Assembly: GCA_946807835.1 (NCBI GenBank)
Contig: OX327693.1
Span: 7,891,501 to 7,955,500, forward strand
Direction of reading: 5' to 3'
DNA from: Ailanthus altissimus
Taxonomy: Eukaryota; Streptophyta; Magnoliopsida; Sapindales; Simaroubaceae
DNA length: 64,000 bases
Shown here in pieces: positions 22,380 to 33,325 of this stretch. The translations under genes and the position numbers were made by a program. Each line of letters opens with the position of its first letter. Within the stretch, counting starts at the first letter, position 1. A model generated the notes under the pieces. The model made no database searches. It saw only the letters and a list, made by a program, of their open reading frames with translations, and was not told the DNA's origin.

Positions 22380-23444
22380 TTATTCCTCATATATTCCTTT
22401 AATCTCATTATAAGTGGGGCAATCCTGAACTAAGTGTTTTGCTCCTCTATAGATAAAACAGACATCGTGTGACTCAACCTTAGCAACCGTGTAGGTGACT
22501 CTTCTATCTTTGGATTTCAAGGCCTTTAAATCCCTAGTTAAGACCTCTAATTGGGCTTTAAGGTTATCCTCTTCCCTAAGATGGAAAAATGCACTGGGAC
22601 ATGACCTATTTGTGCTTTCAGTAATGCTAGGTCCAGTCCATGTATGGGTTTTTTCGGCTAAGTCATTAAGAAATTCTATGGCTTCCTTAGGATCATTGTG
22701 AAGGAACTCTCCATTACACATCATCTCAACAAATTGGCACTCTCTAATTGTGAGTCCTTCATAAAAATAGCTAATTAAGCGCCAATTTTCATACCCATGG
22801 CGAGGGCACAGATTTAGCAACTCTCTAAACCTCTCCCATGATTGATATAAGGTTTCACTGTCTTTTTGGGAGAAGGAAGAAATTTTTCTTTTCAGGCCAT
22901 TAGTTTTGTATTGTGGGAAGTATTTATTAAAAACTATTTGGGTCATTTCTGCCCAAGTTTCTATAGACCTCAGCCTCAAAGAGTATAGCCAACTCTTTAC
23001 TTTGTCTTTCAAAGAAAAAGGAAACATTTTAAGCTTAACAGTGTCTATGGCTTCAGGTTGGCTATGGAAGGTGAAAATTACCTCTTCAAATTCCCTAACA
23101 TGTACATAAGGATTTTCACTATCTAGACCATGAAAAGTAGGTAGAAGTTGTATCATTTTAGGTTTAAAATCTGAATGTGGTGTGTTAGGTAGAAATATAA
23201 TGCATGATAGTGTGACTGTGCAAATAAGATGCAAGTAATCTTTTAGAGTCCTAATGGGGTTATCTTCGTGTTGGCTCATTGTATTGGAATTACAAGATGA
23301 ACTAGATGGTGAATTCTCTTCCCTTACCAATTGTGGTGATGGTTTTAGTTCTACTTCTCTCACGAATCTTTCTCGTTTATCTCTAAGTCGATGCATATAT
23401 CCTAACAATTTTTTTTTTATTTTTTTAATGAAGGAAATGTTCAA
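22380..23444 (-). pseudogene. Inner gypsy gag, nearly intact
   Basis: A 354-codon frame, the best preserved coding region of the window. Residues 95-240 hold the capsid domain: PTFHGLDSENPYVHVREFEEV, LKMFPFSLKDKVKSWLYSL, WAEMTQIVFNKYFP, SETLYQSWERFRELLNLCP and SYFYEGL. Near the end CFIYRGAKHLVQDC (329-342) is the nucleocapsid knuckle, with its second Cys changed to Tyr. The likely initiator is the Met at residue 17 (MHRLRDKRERF, 23396), since the residues before it look like leader sequence. The frame stops at 22380 but the polyprotein text continues in the same sense to the protease region. Gag proteins form the virus-like particle that packages the element RNA. Confidence 0.9.
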
Positions 23445-23453
23445 GGAAAATTA

Positions 23454-24262
23454 AGAAGTGAAATAGTATATAACAAGAAATAGAAATGAGTTAAGTGGTA
23501 AGACCAATCATAAAATATAAATACAATAAATGAACAAAAGATAATAAACTGTAAAGTACAAATAAAAAAAAGTATAATAAATAAATAAATAAAAAGTACA
23601 ATAAGTAAATAAAAGAAAAGAAAGTACAATAAATAAAAAAAAATAAAATGCAAAGTACAATAAATAAATAAAAAGAAAAAAAGAAAAGAAAGTATAATAA
23701 GTAAATAAATAAAAAGTTAAGCGGTAGAACCGACCATTAAAATATAATAAAAATACAACATATTAACTAAAAAAATAAAGTACAATAAATAATATAAGAA
23801 AATAAAAATAAAGTATAATAAAAAAGTGCAATAAATAAATAAAAAAAATAAAGTGCAATAAATAAATGAAGTACAATAAATAAACTAAAGTGCAATAAAT
23901 AAAAAATACAATACATAATAAATAAAATAAACTAAACTAAGTTAGGTGGTAGAACCAGCCGTTTAAATAAAAAACTACAATAAATAAATAAAAAAATAAA
24001 GTGCAATAATAAATAAGAAGATAAAGTGCGATAAATAAATAAAAGAAAATGAACTAAGTTAAACGATAAAATCAGTCATTAAAATAATATAAAATATAAC
24101 AACTTTACTAAAGAAAATAAAATAAATTAAGTGGTAGAACCAACCATGAATAATAAAATAAATTACAACAAAGGAAATAAAACTAAGATTTTACAAAGAA
24201 AATAAAATGTACAAAGTTACCATTTTAGTATTGATAAATACACCGACTTTCGCTTAGTGCAT
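23454..24262 (-). repeat. Low-complexity leader with GGTTCTACC minisatellite
   Basis: Between primer site and gag, the plus strand is a run of 'aataaataaa' and 'gtacaataaa' words. It is punctuated about five times by a unit like 'aagttaagcggtagaaccgaccat' (near 23488, 23717, 23939, 24057, 24130). On the element's own strand the unit reads ATGGTCGGTTCTACCGCTTAACTT. Spacing is irregular (roughly 70-230 bases). The frame at 23441-23653 is a by-product of this composition. Confidence 0.75.
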
Positions 24263-24263
24263 A

Positions 24264-24281
24264 CCCGACAATGGTGTCAAA
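24264..24281 (-). other. Inner gypsy primer-binding site
   Basis: The minus strand reads TTGACACCATTGTCGGGT, close to the TGGCGCCGTTGTCGGG primer site of plant gypsy elements. It is three bases inside the 5' LTR at 24285, so it sets orientation and LTR order. Confidence 0.8.
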
Positions 24282-24284
24282 TTT

Positions 24285-25852
24285 TGTTTACGCTCAAAAT
24301 ATAGCGCGGCTATCACAGTATAGATTGAGGTGTTGATCCCACGAGAAAGCTTTTGGAAAAATAGGTTGGTGAAGTAAAATATTAAAGCAGTAGCAAATGA
24401 GAAAATTAATTAATTGGTTTAAGTGGATGAGATAGAATTGTCTATTAATTGAGAAAAATGTCTTATGATGATTTAAACAAGGTTTCGAGAATCACAATTA
24501 TGCTTTATAAATATACTTTACACTTTGATTCAATGTTTATAACTCAATTGATAGTTTTACATCTAAACAATCAATTGAAAAATATATAAAATATAGCACA
24601 TTTGATAACACATGCATTTGATATAACTAAACTCTTTTGCAAATATTAACACAAATCATGTTCATTTATACAAGTTATCTAAGATCGACAATGTATCATT
24701 TTGACAATATTGTAGTAAAAGATCAACTTGAATATCAAACATTTATTGCTTTTACATATTATCCAAGATTGACAATTTATCATTTTGACAATATTGCAGT
24801 AAAAGATTAACATATAAAATAATGTAACCAATAATAATTATAATTCAACAAGAATCACATAAGAAAAGTATGACTGAACATATATGAGACATGAGAATTA
24901 TAACCTCTGAATTATAGAAAATAAAATAGATAAGAGTTTAATCAAAATCAAACTTACAAATATTTATAGCTCTTGACAACTAATCAAAACATAGAATTAG
25001 ATTTATTATACATAAAAGTTCATCTCTTAGCCTTGCCAAGAATTCTAACCTAAATTACAATACATGTTAATGAGAAGAAAATAAGAGAGAATTATCTAAT
25101 GTTGAAAACATCCTAAGAGTGTCCTTATATAGGCAATGAATGGAAATATGTCATGTGTGACATCAATCTTCAATAAGTTTAGGCCAATAACTCATTCATC
25201 CACTTGTAGTACATTTTTGATAATGTAAATGACTGATGTAATCTCTATAGCCAGCATAAAAGTTATAGTATTTTGTCTCTTCTTTCTATAGGCACTGGAT
25301 TCATGCAAATTAGATGAGTATCCAATGAGATATGGGCAAAATGCCAAAGATACGTCAAAATTAGCCCAACAACCTATTTACCCACTTACAAGACAATTTG
25401 GTCCATGATAACGGCTGATTTAGACATTACCATCAACATAAGAGTTGGTTGTAATTAAGTTAGTATTTCACAACTTCAAGAATTATACCAATTAGGTATG
25501 TATTTTGTGAGATACGTTCCAAATATATGAGTTGGATCAAGCTGAGCGGAAGTTATAGCCCGATTCTATTGTATCTCCATTTTTGGCCCATAACATGTTG
25601 GATTTGGCTTTTCAATTGTTCTTTAAGTTTGTGTATGAATAAGTCATGTTACTCCAGGTTTAAGAATTTCTTCACTTTAATTTCTACATTGAGAGTTATG
25701 TCCATTTTACCTAAACTTGTACAAATAACATTCATTAATCTTAATTTAAGGAGAACACTTTATTTCAAGCTAAAAGTACAAAAATGCTAAAATTAGTGAT
25801 ATTAAATGGTGACTGAATCTCTTAATAAATATGCTTTGTTTTGTGTTCATCA
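24285..25852 (-). mobile_element. Inner gypsy 5' LTR (1568 bp)
   Basis: Starts TGTTTACGCTC and ends GTTCATCA, matching 15734-17298 throughout. It is followed directly by the target duplication TGAAT (25853-25857) and by the resumption of the host LTR at 25858. Differences between the LTRs are scattered substitutions, so the insertion is not recent. Confidence 0.95.
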
Positions 25853-25857
25853 TGAAT

Positions 25858-26286
25858 TCTTTCTCTAAGTTTTTGCCTCTTTTTTTTTCTCTTCTCTTTT
25901 TAATTAGAGGTTTTAGCCTCTTATTTATAGGTTTATGTCATCAAATTAGGGTTAAACATCAAATACAAGTCAAAGTGGGATTACTGTTCACGAGCGACTG
26001 TAGCAAAATACTATTTATTACTACTGTTTACACACTGTAATGCTTGGTACTATAGCATATCACTGTAACTAATCACTGTAGCTCGTTATTGTAGTAATTT
26101 ACTTTGATAGATGCTGTAGCAATTTGATTTTTTGGCTTATTTTCATTAGAGTTTTGACTCTATTTGCTCCATTGACTCCAAACCTACAAAAATAATAATA
26201 AAATACATCAAAAGCCAAATAATTTTAATTTCTACGAAAAAATATTAAGGTTAGAAGATGAAAATATTAGACTTACTTAGCTCCTA
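25858..26286 (-). mobile_element. Gypsy 5' LTR (gag-only element), second segment
   Basis: Continues the LTR interrupted at 15733: 'tctttctctaagtttttgc' matches the left LTR after its empty site. It contains a dense array of 'tactgttcac', 'cactgtagc' and 'actgtaac' words at 25980-26110. It ends CTCCTA (terminal CA decayed to TA), followed by TTAAT at 26287-26291. Confidence 0.9.
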
Positions 26287-26291
26287 TTAAT
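26287..26291. other. Target-site duplication TTAAT, right
   Basis: Second copy of the 5-bp duplication at 9834-9838. Confidence 0.8.
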
Positions 26292-27039
26292 AATTTTGGA
26301 TTCATTATGAACTAAACACTTTTGATCTAGGGCTTTTTAAACTTAATATGTAGTTGAATTTTATTGACTCTTTTAGTTTATGAACTTAATAGATTAAATT
26401 GATTCATTCTATCTTATGTTTAATACTTTTAATAAATCTGACCAATTTTGGCTAATTTATTGATTGATTAAGAAACCCTAATAAACTCAAAAGAGGGATA
26501 TATGAGTTTAGCTTAGGATAATTTGGTGCATGATCTAGGAATTTATGAGTTCCATGTAAGATAGACATATACCTAGATGGCGTGTATGGCATGATTAGGC
26601 TTGTTCTTAATGAGTTGCATTCCATTCAGATTACCATAGACATCTAGGTAATTATTAGGGTGTAATATAGTTACTTGACCATCGACAAATGCTTATAACA
26701 AGATTAGAGTCTAGCCAACAATTTATTATTAAGAGATTAACTAATAGAATAATAAGTTTAATAAAATATTAGGGGATAATTTGAAACCCTAGGTTCCTCT
26801 TAATTGATGAATTCAAACCCTTGTTGCTTTTTAATTAAGATTAGGTTTAATTTGGTAAAATTATGTTAATTATATAAAATTCATCTTTTGATTCGTCTGG
26901 ATAAAAGTTAAGTAGGATTAAATTTAGTATTTGATTGAAAGAAGTAGATTAAATACATTTATGTAGGAATAATACTTGGACTTTATTCTTATATTACTTG
27001 ATATGATAGTGTGCACTTGCGCTTAGCTATTAATTAACA
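26292..27039 (+). mobile_element. Gypsy-type LTR, right part, plus strand
   Basis: Reads as an inverted, clearly diverged relative of the 9839-10560 LTR. For example 'gagttccatgtaagatagac' here corresponds to the reverse of the segment near 10300, and 'tattacttgatatgatagtg' to the reverse of 9870. It is therefore a related LTR family in the opposite orientation. It ends near TTAACA at 27039, immediately before copia protease text. No internal region or primer site follows, so a solo LTR is the simplest reading. Confidence 0.7.
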
Positions 27040-27045
27040 CACCAC

Positions 27046-27796
27046 TTGGTAATTGCAAAAAACCTTAATAGCTTCTGCAAGAATGTATGCCTGGTGAGTG
27101 AATACTTGACTCTAGATTGTAATTTCTATATAAGTTTTAAAAGGTCTTTGTTTACCAATTATAGATTTATTAGGGGTGATAAAGTACTAATTACTAGAGA
27201 TATGACTTCTATAGTTATGAGGATTGGTAGTATAAGATTAAGATTGAATGGTAAAAAAGTGAAAGAGTTACTAGGTTTAAGATTTGGTCTTGGTCTCATG
27301 AAGAACTTAATATCCCTAGGAGTATTAGATCAAGTGGGATATTAATTTGAGCAAAAATAAGGAATATGAAATATGTTAAAGGGTCTATAGTTATTATGAA
27401 TGGTGAGAAACCTAGTTAAGGTTATGTGCTTGATAAGAATACTGTGTATGGCTCAACATAGGATATTAAGAGGATGTAGACAAAGGACAACATTAGAGAT
27501 TATCTTACAGATGTGGTAGGGGTTGATAGATAATATATGGTAAGAGGACTATTAGCAGGGATAAGATCTAGTCACAAAGGTATTATGATGGTGTCTAGGT
27601 GATACTAGAGTTCACAATATAAGGGTTGCCTAAGAATAGATGCATTCATATCTTTGCAGACCGAAGTCATGAACCTTAGAAGAATTAAGTATGGATATAA
27701 AACTTAATTGAATCAACGCTAAAGTAATTGAGAATTGGTTGAGGAAGGGATTGATCCTGGAAAGCTTCTTGAAGAGATTTTGAATCACAAGGGGTT
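27046..27796 (+). pseudogene. Copia protease region (continuation of 8760-9225)
   Basis: The open piece 27046-27345 reads VSEYLTLDCNFYISFKRSLFTNY, VLITRDMTSIVMRIGSIRLRL and LMKNLISLGVLDQVGY. These are the copia protease and post-protease motifs (family: WILDSGCSxHMC, GIGxIRIR, LKKNLISLGxLD); the catalytic DSG is changed to DCN. Downstream frames give LKGL..MVRNLVK and VMCLI. By 27550-27790 only scraps remain. Integrase, RT and RNase H are missing, then the 3' LTR begins. This is the missing half of the gag fragment at 8760-9225. Confidence 0.85.
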
Positions 27797-28349
27797 TGTC
27801 AGAATTTGGTGATTTAAAATTATATTATAGTAGGATTTGAGTTCCCTAACATATAGACTCATATTCTAATTAGAAATAGGATTTCTAGAGACCTTTTGGT
27901 GCCTATGTAAGCTCTTGTAACCAGTTAGAATAATTAAGCATCAACAAGAGAGAGATAGAGGGCTTCGGTAGCTTTGGTGTTGAGCATAAGCACGGAAGAG
28001 TGCACAGAGTGCTTGGCTATTGGGTATAAACGCCAAAAGTACTAGGTAGATCTTTTACGAGATTGTCTATTATTGTATTCTTTGGGTTTCTCTTGTGGGG
28101 GTTCTAGTGATCCACTATAAAAGTAGGCGATTGTTGTCGAACTACGTATATTCTTGTGTCTTGTGTTATTAATTGTTATCTCTATTATGTGTTTGATCTA
28201 ATTATTCTTGTTTCACTTGTGAGCAAAGTCTTCCATAAGCGCTTTAGAGTTTAAGGCATAAAAAACCCCCAACAGATGGAGTTAATGGTATGGCTGAAGT
28301 TGATACCTATATAGTGTCCGATTGAAAAGACAAGGCTGATTTTGTAACA
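27797..28349 (+). mobile_element. Copia 3' LTR (outermost of the nest)
   Basis: Starts TGTCAGAATTTGG and ends TGTAACA. It matches 8066-8657 collinearly, so the copia element spans 8066-28349 including its later insertions. Flanks on both sides share the phrase tgaatctttt(t)aaatttaaag (8020 and 28370), but no 5-bp target duplication is clear. Confidence 0.8.
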
Positions 28350-28446
28350 AAAAAAACTATTAATTAGATGAATCTTTTTAAATTTAAAGATGATGTCATC
28401 TTTCTATTATTACATCTATGATAATATATTCTAAATAATACTATTG
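28350..28446. other. Short spacer between two copia elements
   Basis: Contains the 24-base phrase shared with the left flank of the 8066 LTR, then AT-rich DNA up to the next LTR. No gene. Confidence 0.5.
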
Positions 28447-28644
28447 TGTTATAAAGGCAATATCAAAGAGGGTAGAAGAAGGGCAAATTGGTAAATTTTA
28501 TCCGCTTTTCGCCTATAAATATATAGATAGCCCATTTATAATTCATTTATTTCTAATACTTTCATAATTTCTATAATACTTTCTAGAGGTTTCTTACTAT
28601 TTGAGTTATTTTTAGCTCTTGCCTTTTATTATTCATTTATAACA
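28447..28644 (+). mobile_element. Short-LTR copia, 5' LTR (198 bp)
   Basis: Starts TGTTATAAAGGCA, ends TATAACA and pairs with 33146-33325. It contains the promoter-like 'tataaatatatagatag'. The flanking 5-mers are TATTG at 28442-28446 and TATTA at 33326-33330, a one-mismatch target duplication. Confidence 0.9.
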
Positions 28645-28659
28645 TATTATCAACATGAT
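28645..28659 (+). other. Copia primer-binding site, ATCAACATG type
   Basis: TATTATCAACATGAT directly follows the LTR. It resembles the 'TTATCAGCACG' primer site found in one group of plant copia elements rather than the usual initiator-Met site. Confidence 0.5.
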
Positions 28660-29059
28660 TTTTAGGAATGGCTTTTTAGGATGAATTGTCCACTTTGAAA
28701 AAGAAAATTAAGGATGCTTGTTAGACTGACAGTAATAATATACACATTATCCTTCGAAATAAGAAGTACTTCTCAAAATTAACAATAATTGAAAAAAAAA
28801 TTAATACTATATTAGGTCTTGCAGATCTGATTGAAGGCTCTAAAAAAGCAATAATATTATTAGCAAGTGAAATAAAGTTATATATAAGTAAAGCTTTACA
28901 TGCAGACAGATCTAGAAAAAATCTGCTCAATTTTAAAGATATTCATCGAAATGAATATCACATTAAGACCTTAAGTGAAAATAATGTAGAATATCTCTAC
29001 ATTACTTCAAATGTCTCAAACAACAAATTCTTACTTGAAAAGTTTCATGCCTTATCATC
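28660..29059 (+). pseudogene. Copia post-protease and GAG-pre-integrase fragment
   Basis: Text such as NIHIILRNKKYFSKLT, LADLIEGSKKAIILLASEIKLYISKALHADRSRKNLLNFKDIHRNEYHIKT and NVEYLYITS is the segment between protease and integrase of this copia group (family: RNLLSFKDIRxNGYHIET). Gag proper and the protease active site are absent, so the element is internally deleted right after the primer site. A stop follows KIKDAC near 28720. The text ends at FHALSS where a solo LTR begins. Confidence 0.85.
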
Positions 29060-29865
29060 TGTTAGACCATCCCCTTCCAAGATTGGTCTAGAATCTCCAT
29101 TTGTGTTGTCGATTTCAAAGACATAATATTATGTAATCAATAAAATAATTATTTAATAAAAGAAAGAGTTCTTTATTCATATGTGTAAGCTGTTTTCTTT
29201 ATTTAGTCATGCATTTAAATAAAGTACGCATATGAATATCCAAATAATTCATTGTATTACATGTAGTTAAAGTTTTATTGTTTGGTCATATTAGTGTACG
29301 ATGTAGTCCTTCGACCTTAGACATTATGATTATAATAGTTTGGATGTGTATGGTTTATATGGTATATACAGAAAAAAGCCCACTTAGTCATTCGTTGCTC
29401 GTTCGCGAAAATAATCAGCTGTCAAGACGAGATGCATTGGCTCGAATATAAAGGATGAGAGTTACCACCGACTCCATCTGGAATTTGAATTCCTAAAGGA
29501 ACGTCGATAAATGTTGAAAAATTAAATCTCTAGCCAGAGTATAAGAAATATCATATGAAAAACTCGGTTGATAAGTTCTAAACATATCGATCGACGATTC
29601 TAGAAAGTATCAAGTTTGAGATTTTGGCATTCCGTGAATCTAAAATCAATTAGGATTAAACAACGGATGTATATTATCTATATGGCAAATATAACTGAGA
29701 ACAAATTTTTCAATGAGTTATCATGCCATTGTGGTTAAAGACTATGGAACATTACTACATGTATCCTATTGTCGTTAAATATTTCGGATCCATCCAGATT
29801 TGGCTCATGGCTAACCCACAATGGTCCTAGAGGTCACACCATATACCTTTGATGTTAAGATGTGT

Positions 29866-29898
<33 letters not shown>

Positions 29899-30585
29899 GA
29901 TTATCCAGAGATGGCTAGCACTTTTCAAGGATAATAACAGTATTTTTGTGTAAAAGGGTTACATGAAAATATTTTAAAAGTAATCCAAAAATATTTTAAA
30001 AGTTAAAATATTTAGAAAATAATTAATTATATTAATTATTAATTATCTTAACATGTTAAGATAATTATATAGTGGGCTTTTAAAGAGTTTAAAGACTAAA
30101 TTACATTGATGGGCTTTAAGTGAACTAATGAGTTCACATAGACAATGAAATTGTCTTTGGACCAAAGGATTTAAGATCCTACGTGCCATCAAAGAATTTG
30201 TGAAATTCTTAGACAATCAAAGAATTTATAATTTTTTGTTAGTATATAAACTAACATAAAGTTCAAATTAATAAGAGAAAACATTCTTAGTTTAAGAAAA
30301 CACAAAAATGGCTCTCATTTCTCTCTAAAGGTTTGGCTAAGCAGATTTGTCACTCAATGGTGGTGTTCACTTTGAAGTCTTGGTGTTTTTCAAGTGCAAC
30401 TCAACCATCTAACTATCAAAGTAAGCTTGGATCAAGGTATGTTGTCTATTTCATCAAAATGCTTCTAATATGCACTCATATCCCAAAACCGTGTACTATA
30501 CCAACTTGCATGTCTATTTTTCAACCTTTTCTATCATTTTTACACAATTCCTTCATCAATTATAAGATATCTTAAACCCCTAACA
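29060..30585 (+). mobile_element. Probable solo LTR inside copia (1.5 kb)
   Basis: The unit starts TGTTAG and ends CTAACA, a perfect 6-bp terminal inverted repeat of LTR type, and it interrupts copia text between FHALSS and the later pol segment at about 30590. Its interior has a TATA-like tatataaac at 30244, an AG microsatellite at 29866-29895 and a run of adjacent small palindromes at 30040-30260. No target duplication is certain (left flank tcatc, right flank agtga), so a deletion at one edge is possible. Orientation is inferred from the TATA-like word. Confidence 0.6.
29866..29895. repeat. AG dinucleotide microsatellite
   Basis: About 15 uninterrupted AG units inside the solo LTR. Likely length-polymorphic. 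Confidence 0.95.
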
Positions 30586-30589
30586 AGTG

Positions 30590-33145
30590 ATCTGTTTACC
30601 ATATAATTTTTGGATTGCAATTTTGATGAAACAATATTCTCATCATTAGGGAAAAAAAGATTATCTCCTAAAGTAACATATGAATTTTCTTGGAAAACAA
30701 CCATTATGTCTCATTTGAATTCTCACACAAATCAATGTAAAAATAAGGTGTGAAGGATTGTTCATTTTAAAAGAATTGCAAATAAATTACCTGATGTATT
30801 TATAAAAGCATAAAAAATAACCAAGTCGTACATACTGGCTGCTAATATAATAGCCTATATGATTGTTCCTATAAAATAATCTAATCAAACGGCATTAAAT
30901 AAGTTTTTTATTACATGCCAGAATCATGGTAGATTACTTGGTTCAAAAGATATTGTTTTGCAAAAGAAGAAAGTGAAAAAAAGGGATTTTATTGAAAATG
31001 GTGCTCGAGTAATTAAATTCACATTTTCTAAATCATTAACATTAGAAGATTTCATAGTCCCTAAGAAGACACAAGTTCCTGAAGAGATAAGTCTCAGAAG
31101 AGACATTAGCCCTAAAAGAGGCATAAGAATTTCAAAATAAAGAAAATGGTACAAATTATGCTTACACATAAGAAACCTGGAAACGTGATGAAATAATTAT
31201 CAATGATGTATTTTTATTTGCCATAGCTACTGAAATTATGAATGATGATTTTGAGCCATAACTGTTAATGAATGCAAAGAAATGCATAACTGGTTCTAAT
31301 AAAAAGAAGCAATTCAAGCAAAATTGACTTTTATTTATTTATCAAAGTGTAAAGTATTTAGATCTGTAGTTTGCACAGTTGAAGATGTCAAACTCGTAGG
31401 ATATAAATTGATTTTTTCATAGGAAAATGTAGCAAAAACAACGAGATCATCAGATACAAAATAAGGCTCGTTGCTCAAAGTTTTCACATAGACCTGATAT
31501 TGATTTTGATGAAACTTATTCCCTATGATGGACACTATTACATTTTAATTTTTGATAAGCTTAGTATTTTCAGAGAAGTTTGATATGCGTCTTATAGATG
31601 TAGTGACAGCTTACCTGCATGGGTCACTTAACACAGATATTTACATAAGAATTCTCTGAGGGATTCAATAGGCTTGAAGCATGTAATTGCAATTTATATT
31701 CAATCAAGCTACAGAATCTTTGTATCGATTAAAATAATCTAGGCGCATATGATAAAATCGCCTAAGCAAATACTTAATAAAGGAAGGATATATTAATAAC
31801 CCAATATGCTCATGTGTACTTATGAAAAGACAGAATATGGGTTTTCTATTATGGTTATATATATGAATGACATAAATTTGATTGAGACTTTTAAAGAGCT
31901 TCTGAAGATTGTAAAATACTTAAAAAAAGAATCTAAAATAAAAGACTTAGGGAAGACTAAATATTGTCTCGGCCTGTAGATCAAACATAAATCAAAGGAA
32001 ATTTTTATCTATCAATTTACTTATACTAAAAAGATTTTAAGAAGATTCAATATGGTTAAAGCTCATTTGTTAGATACCCCCATGGTTGTTCGTTCTCTTG
32101 ATCTAAAAAATGATCTATTCTATCTTAAGAAAGACGATGAGAAAATACTTGGTCTATAAGTACTTTATCTTAATACAATTCGTGATTTATTATATCTATC
32201 CTAATGCACCAGACCAGATATTATTTTTGCGATAAACTTATTGGCAAAATTTAGTTTTGCACTAACTTGACGTTATTGGAATGGTGACAAACATATATTT
32301 CGTTACCTTTATGGAAATTATATTTAGGACTATTTTGTTATAATTAACCTACAAAAAATTCAGGTTTAATTGGTTATACAGATGCTGGGTACTTATTTGA
32401 TCCCCATAAAGTCCATTTATAAACGGGATATGTTTTTACTTATAACAATATAACAATCTCATGGCGATCCATAAAGCAAACTTTTGTTACCATCTCCTCA
32501 AATCACTATGAGATTCTTATACTATATGAAGCAACCAGGGAATGCATATGACTGCAATCTATTATTCATCACATCCAGAATATATGCAGCTTATCTTCCA
32601 CAACAGATATTCCAACAATAATATATAAAGATAATGCTGCTTGCATTGCTCAAGTTAGAGATGGATACATCAAACGAGATAAAATCAAGCATATTTTTTC
32701 AAAATTCTTTTACACCCATGAATTGTAGCAAAGCAAGAAGATTGAAATTAAATAGACACGCTCTATTAATAATTTTGCTAATATATTCATCAAACTTTGC
32801 AAATATTAACTTTTGAGAAATTAGTTTACAAAACTAGTATGCATCGGCTTAACAAGTAATCAAATTAATAGATGTTACTTTGAGGAGGAGCATTTAATCA
32901 AAGGGGAGCATATTATTTCAAGAGAAGAATTACATCAGTTACAAATGTGCACTGTTCTCTTTTTTTCTTTGACCAGATTTTTTCCCACTAGTTTTACTGG
33001 TAAGGTTTCTAATGAGATAATATTGAAGCATATTCACTATCACTGTACACTATAGAATTGTATCTATTTTACTTTTTTTTTGTCCCACTAAATTTTTTCT
33101 TAGCAATGTAAACTATAACTAAAAGTGGTGGAATTCAAGAGGGAG
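30590..33145 (+). pseudogene. Copia pol: late integrase, RT and RNase H, decayed
   Basis: In order: FDETIFSSLGKK, KIITKSYILAANI and the hydrophilic linker (30958-31140 piece). Then come VEDVKLVGYKLIFS (31370, RT start), MRLIDVVTAYLHGSLNTDIYI (31580, RT core, family DVxTAYLxGxL), KDLGKTKYCLGL (31950) and TYTKKILRRFNM. Next are DTPMVVRSL, TRPDIIFAINLLAKFS (32210), WNGDKHIFRYL, and RNase H-like text to VIYSSNFANINF at 32814. The integrase catalytic core is missing, apparently lost where the solo LTR entered. The YVDDL-type second catalytic pair of RT is not recognisable. Stops and frameshifts occur every 30-60 codons. The last 300 bases before the 3' LTR are untranslated. Confidence 0.9.
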
Positions 33146-33325
33146 TGTTGTAAAGGCACTGTCAAAGGTAGTGGTGGTGGGTGCAAATTGGTGAATTCTA
33201 TCCCCTTTTCGCCTATAAATATATAGATAGCCTCCTTATAATTCATTTACTTCTAATATTTTAATAATTTCTATAATATTTCAATATTATCCTTAATTCT
33301 TGCCTTTTATTATTCATTTATAACA
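33146..33325 (+). mobile_element. Short-LTR copia, 3' LTR (180 bp)
   Basis: TGTTGTAAAGGC...TATAACA, collinear with 28447-28644, sharing 'ttttcgcctataaatatata' and 'cttttattattcatttataa'. A purine-rich 'aagagggag' lies just before it. Confidence 0.9.

Noticed and set aside
23441..23653. 70-codon hydrophobic frame resembling a membrane protein
   Set aside because: It is a by-product of the aataaa-type low-complexity leader; Phe, Leu and Ile come from A/T-only codons, and there is no family signal.
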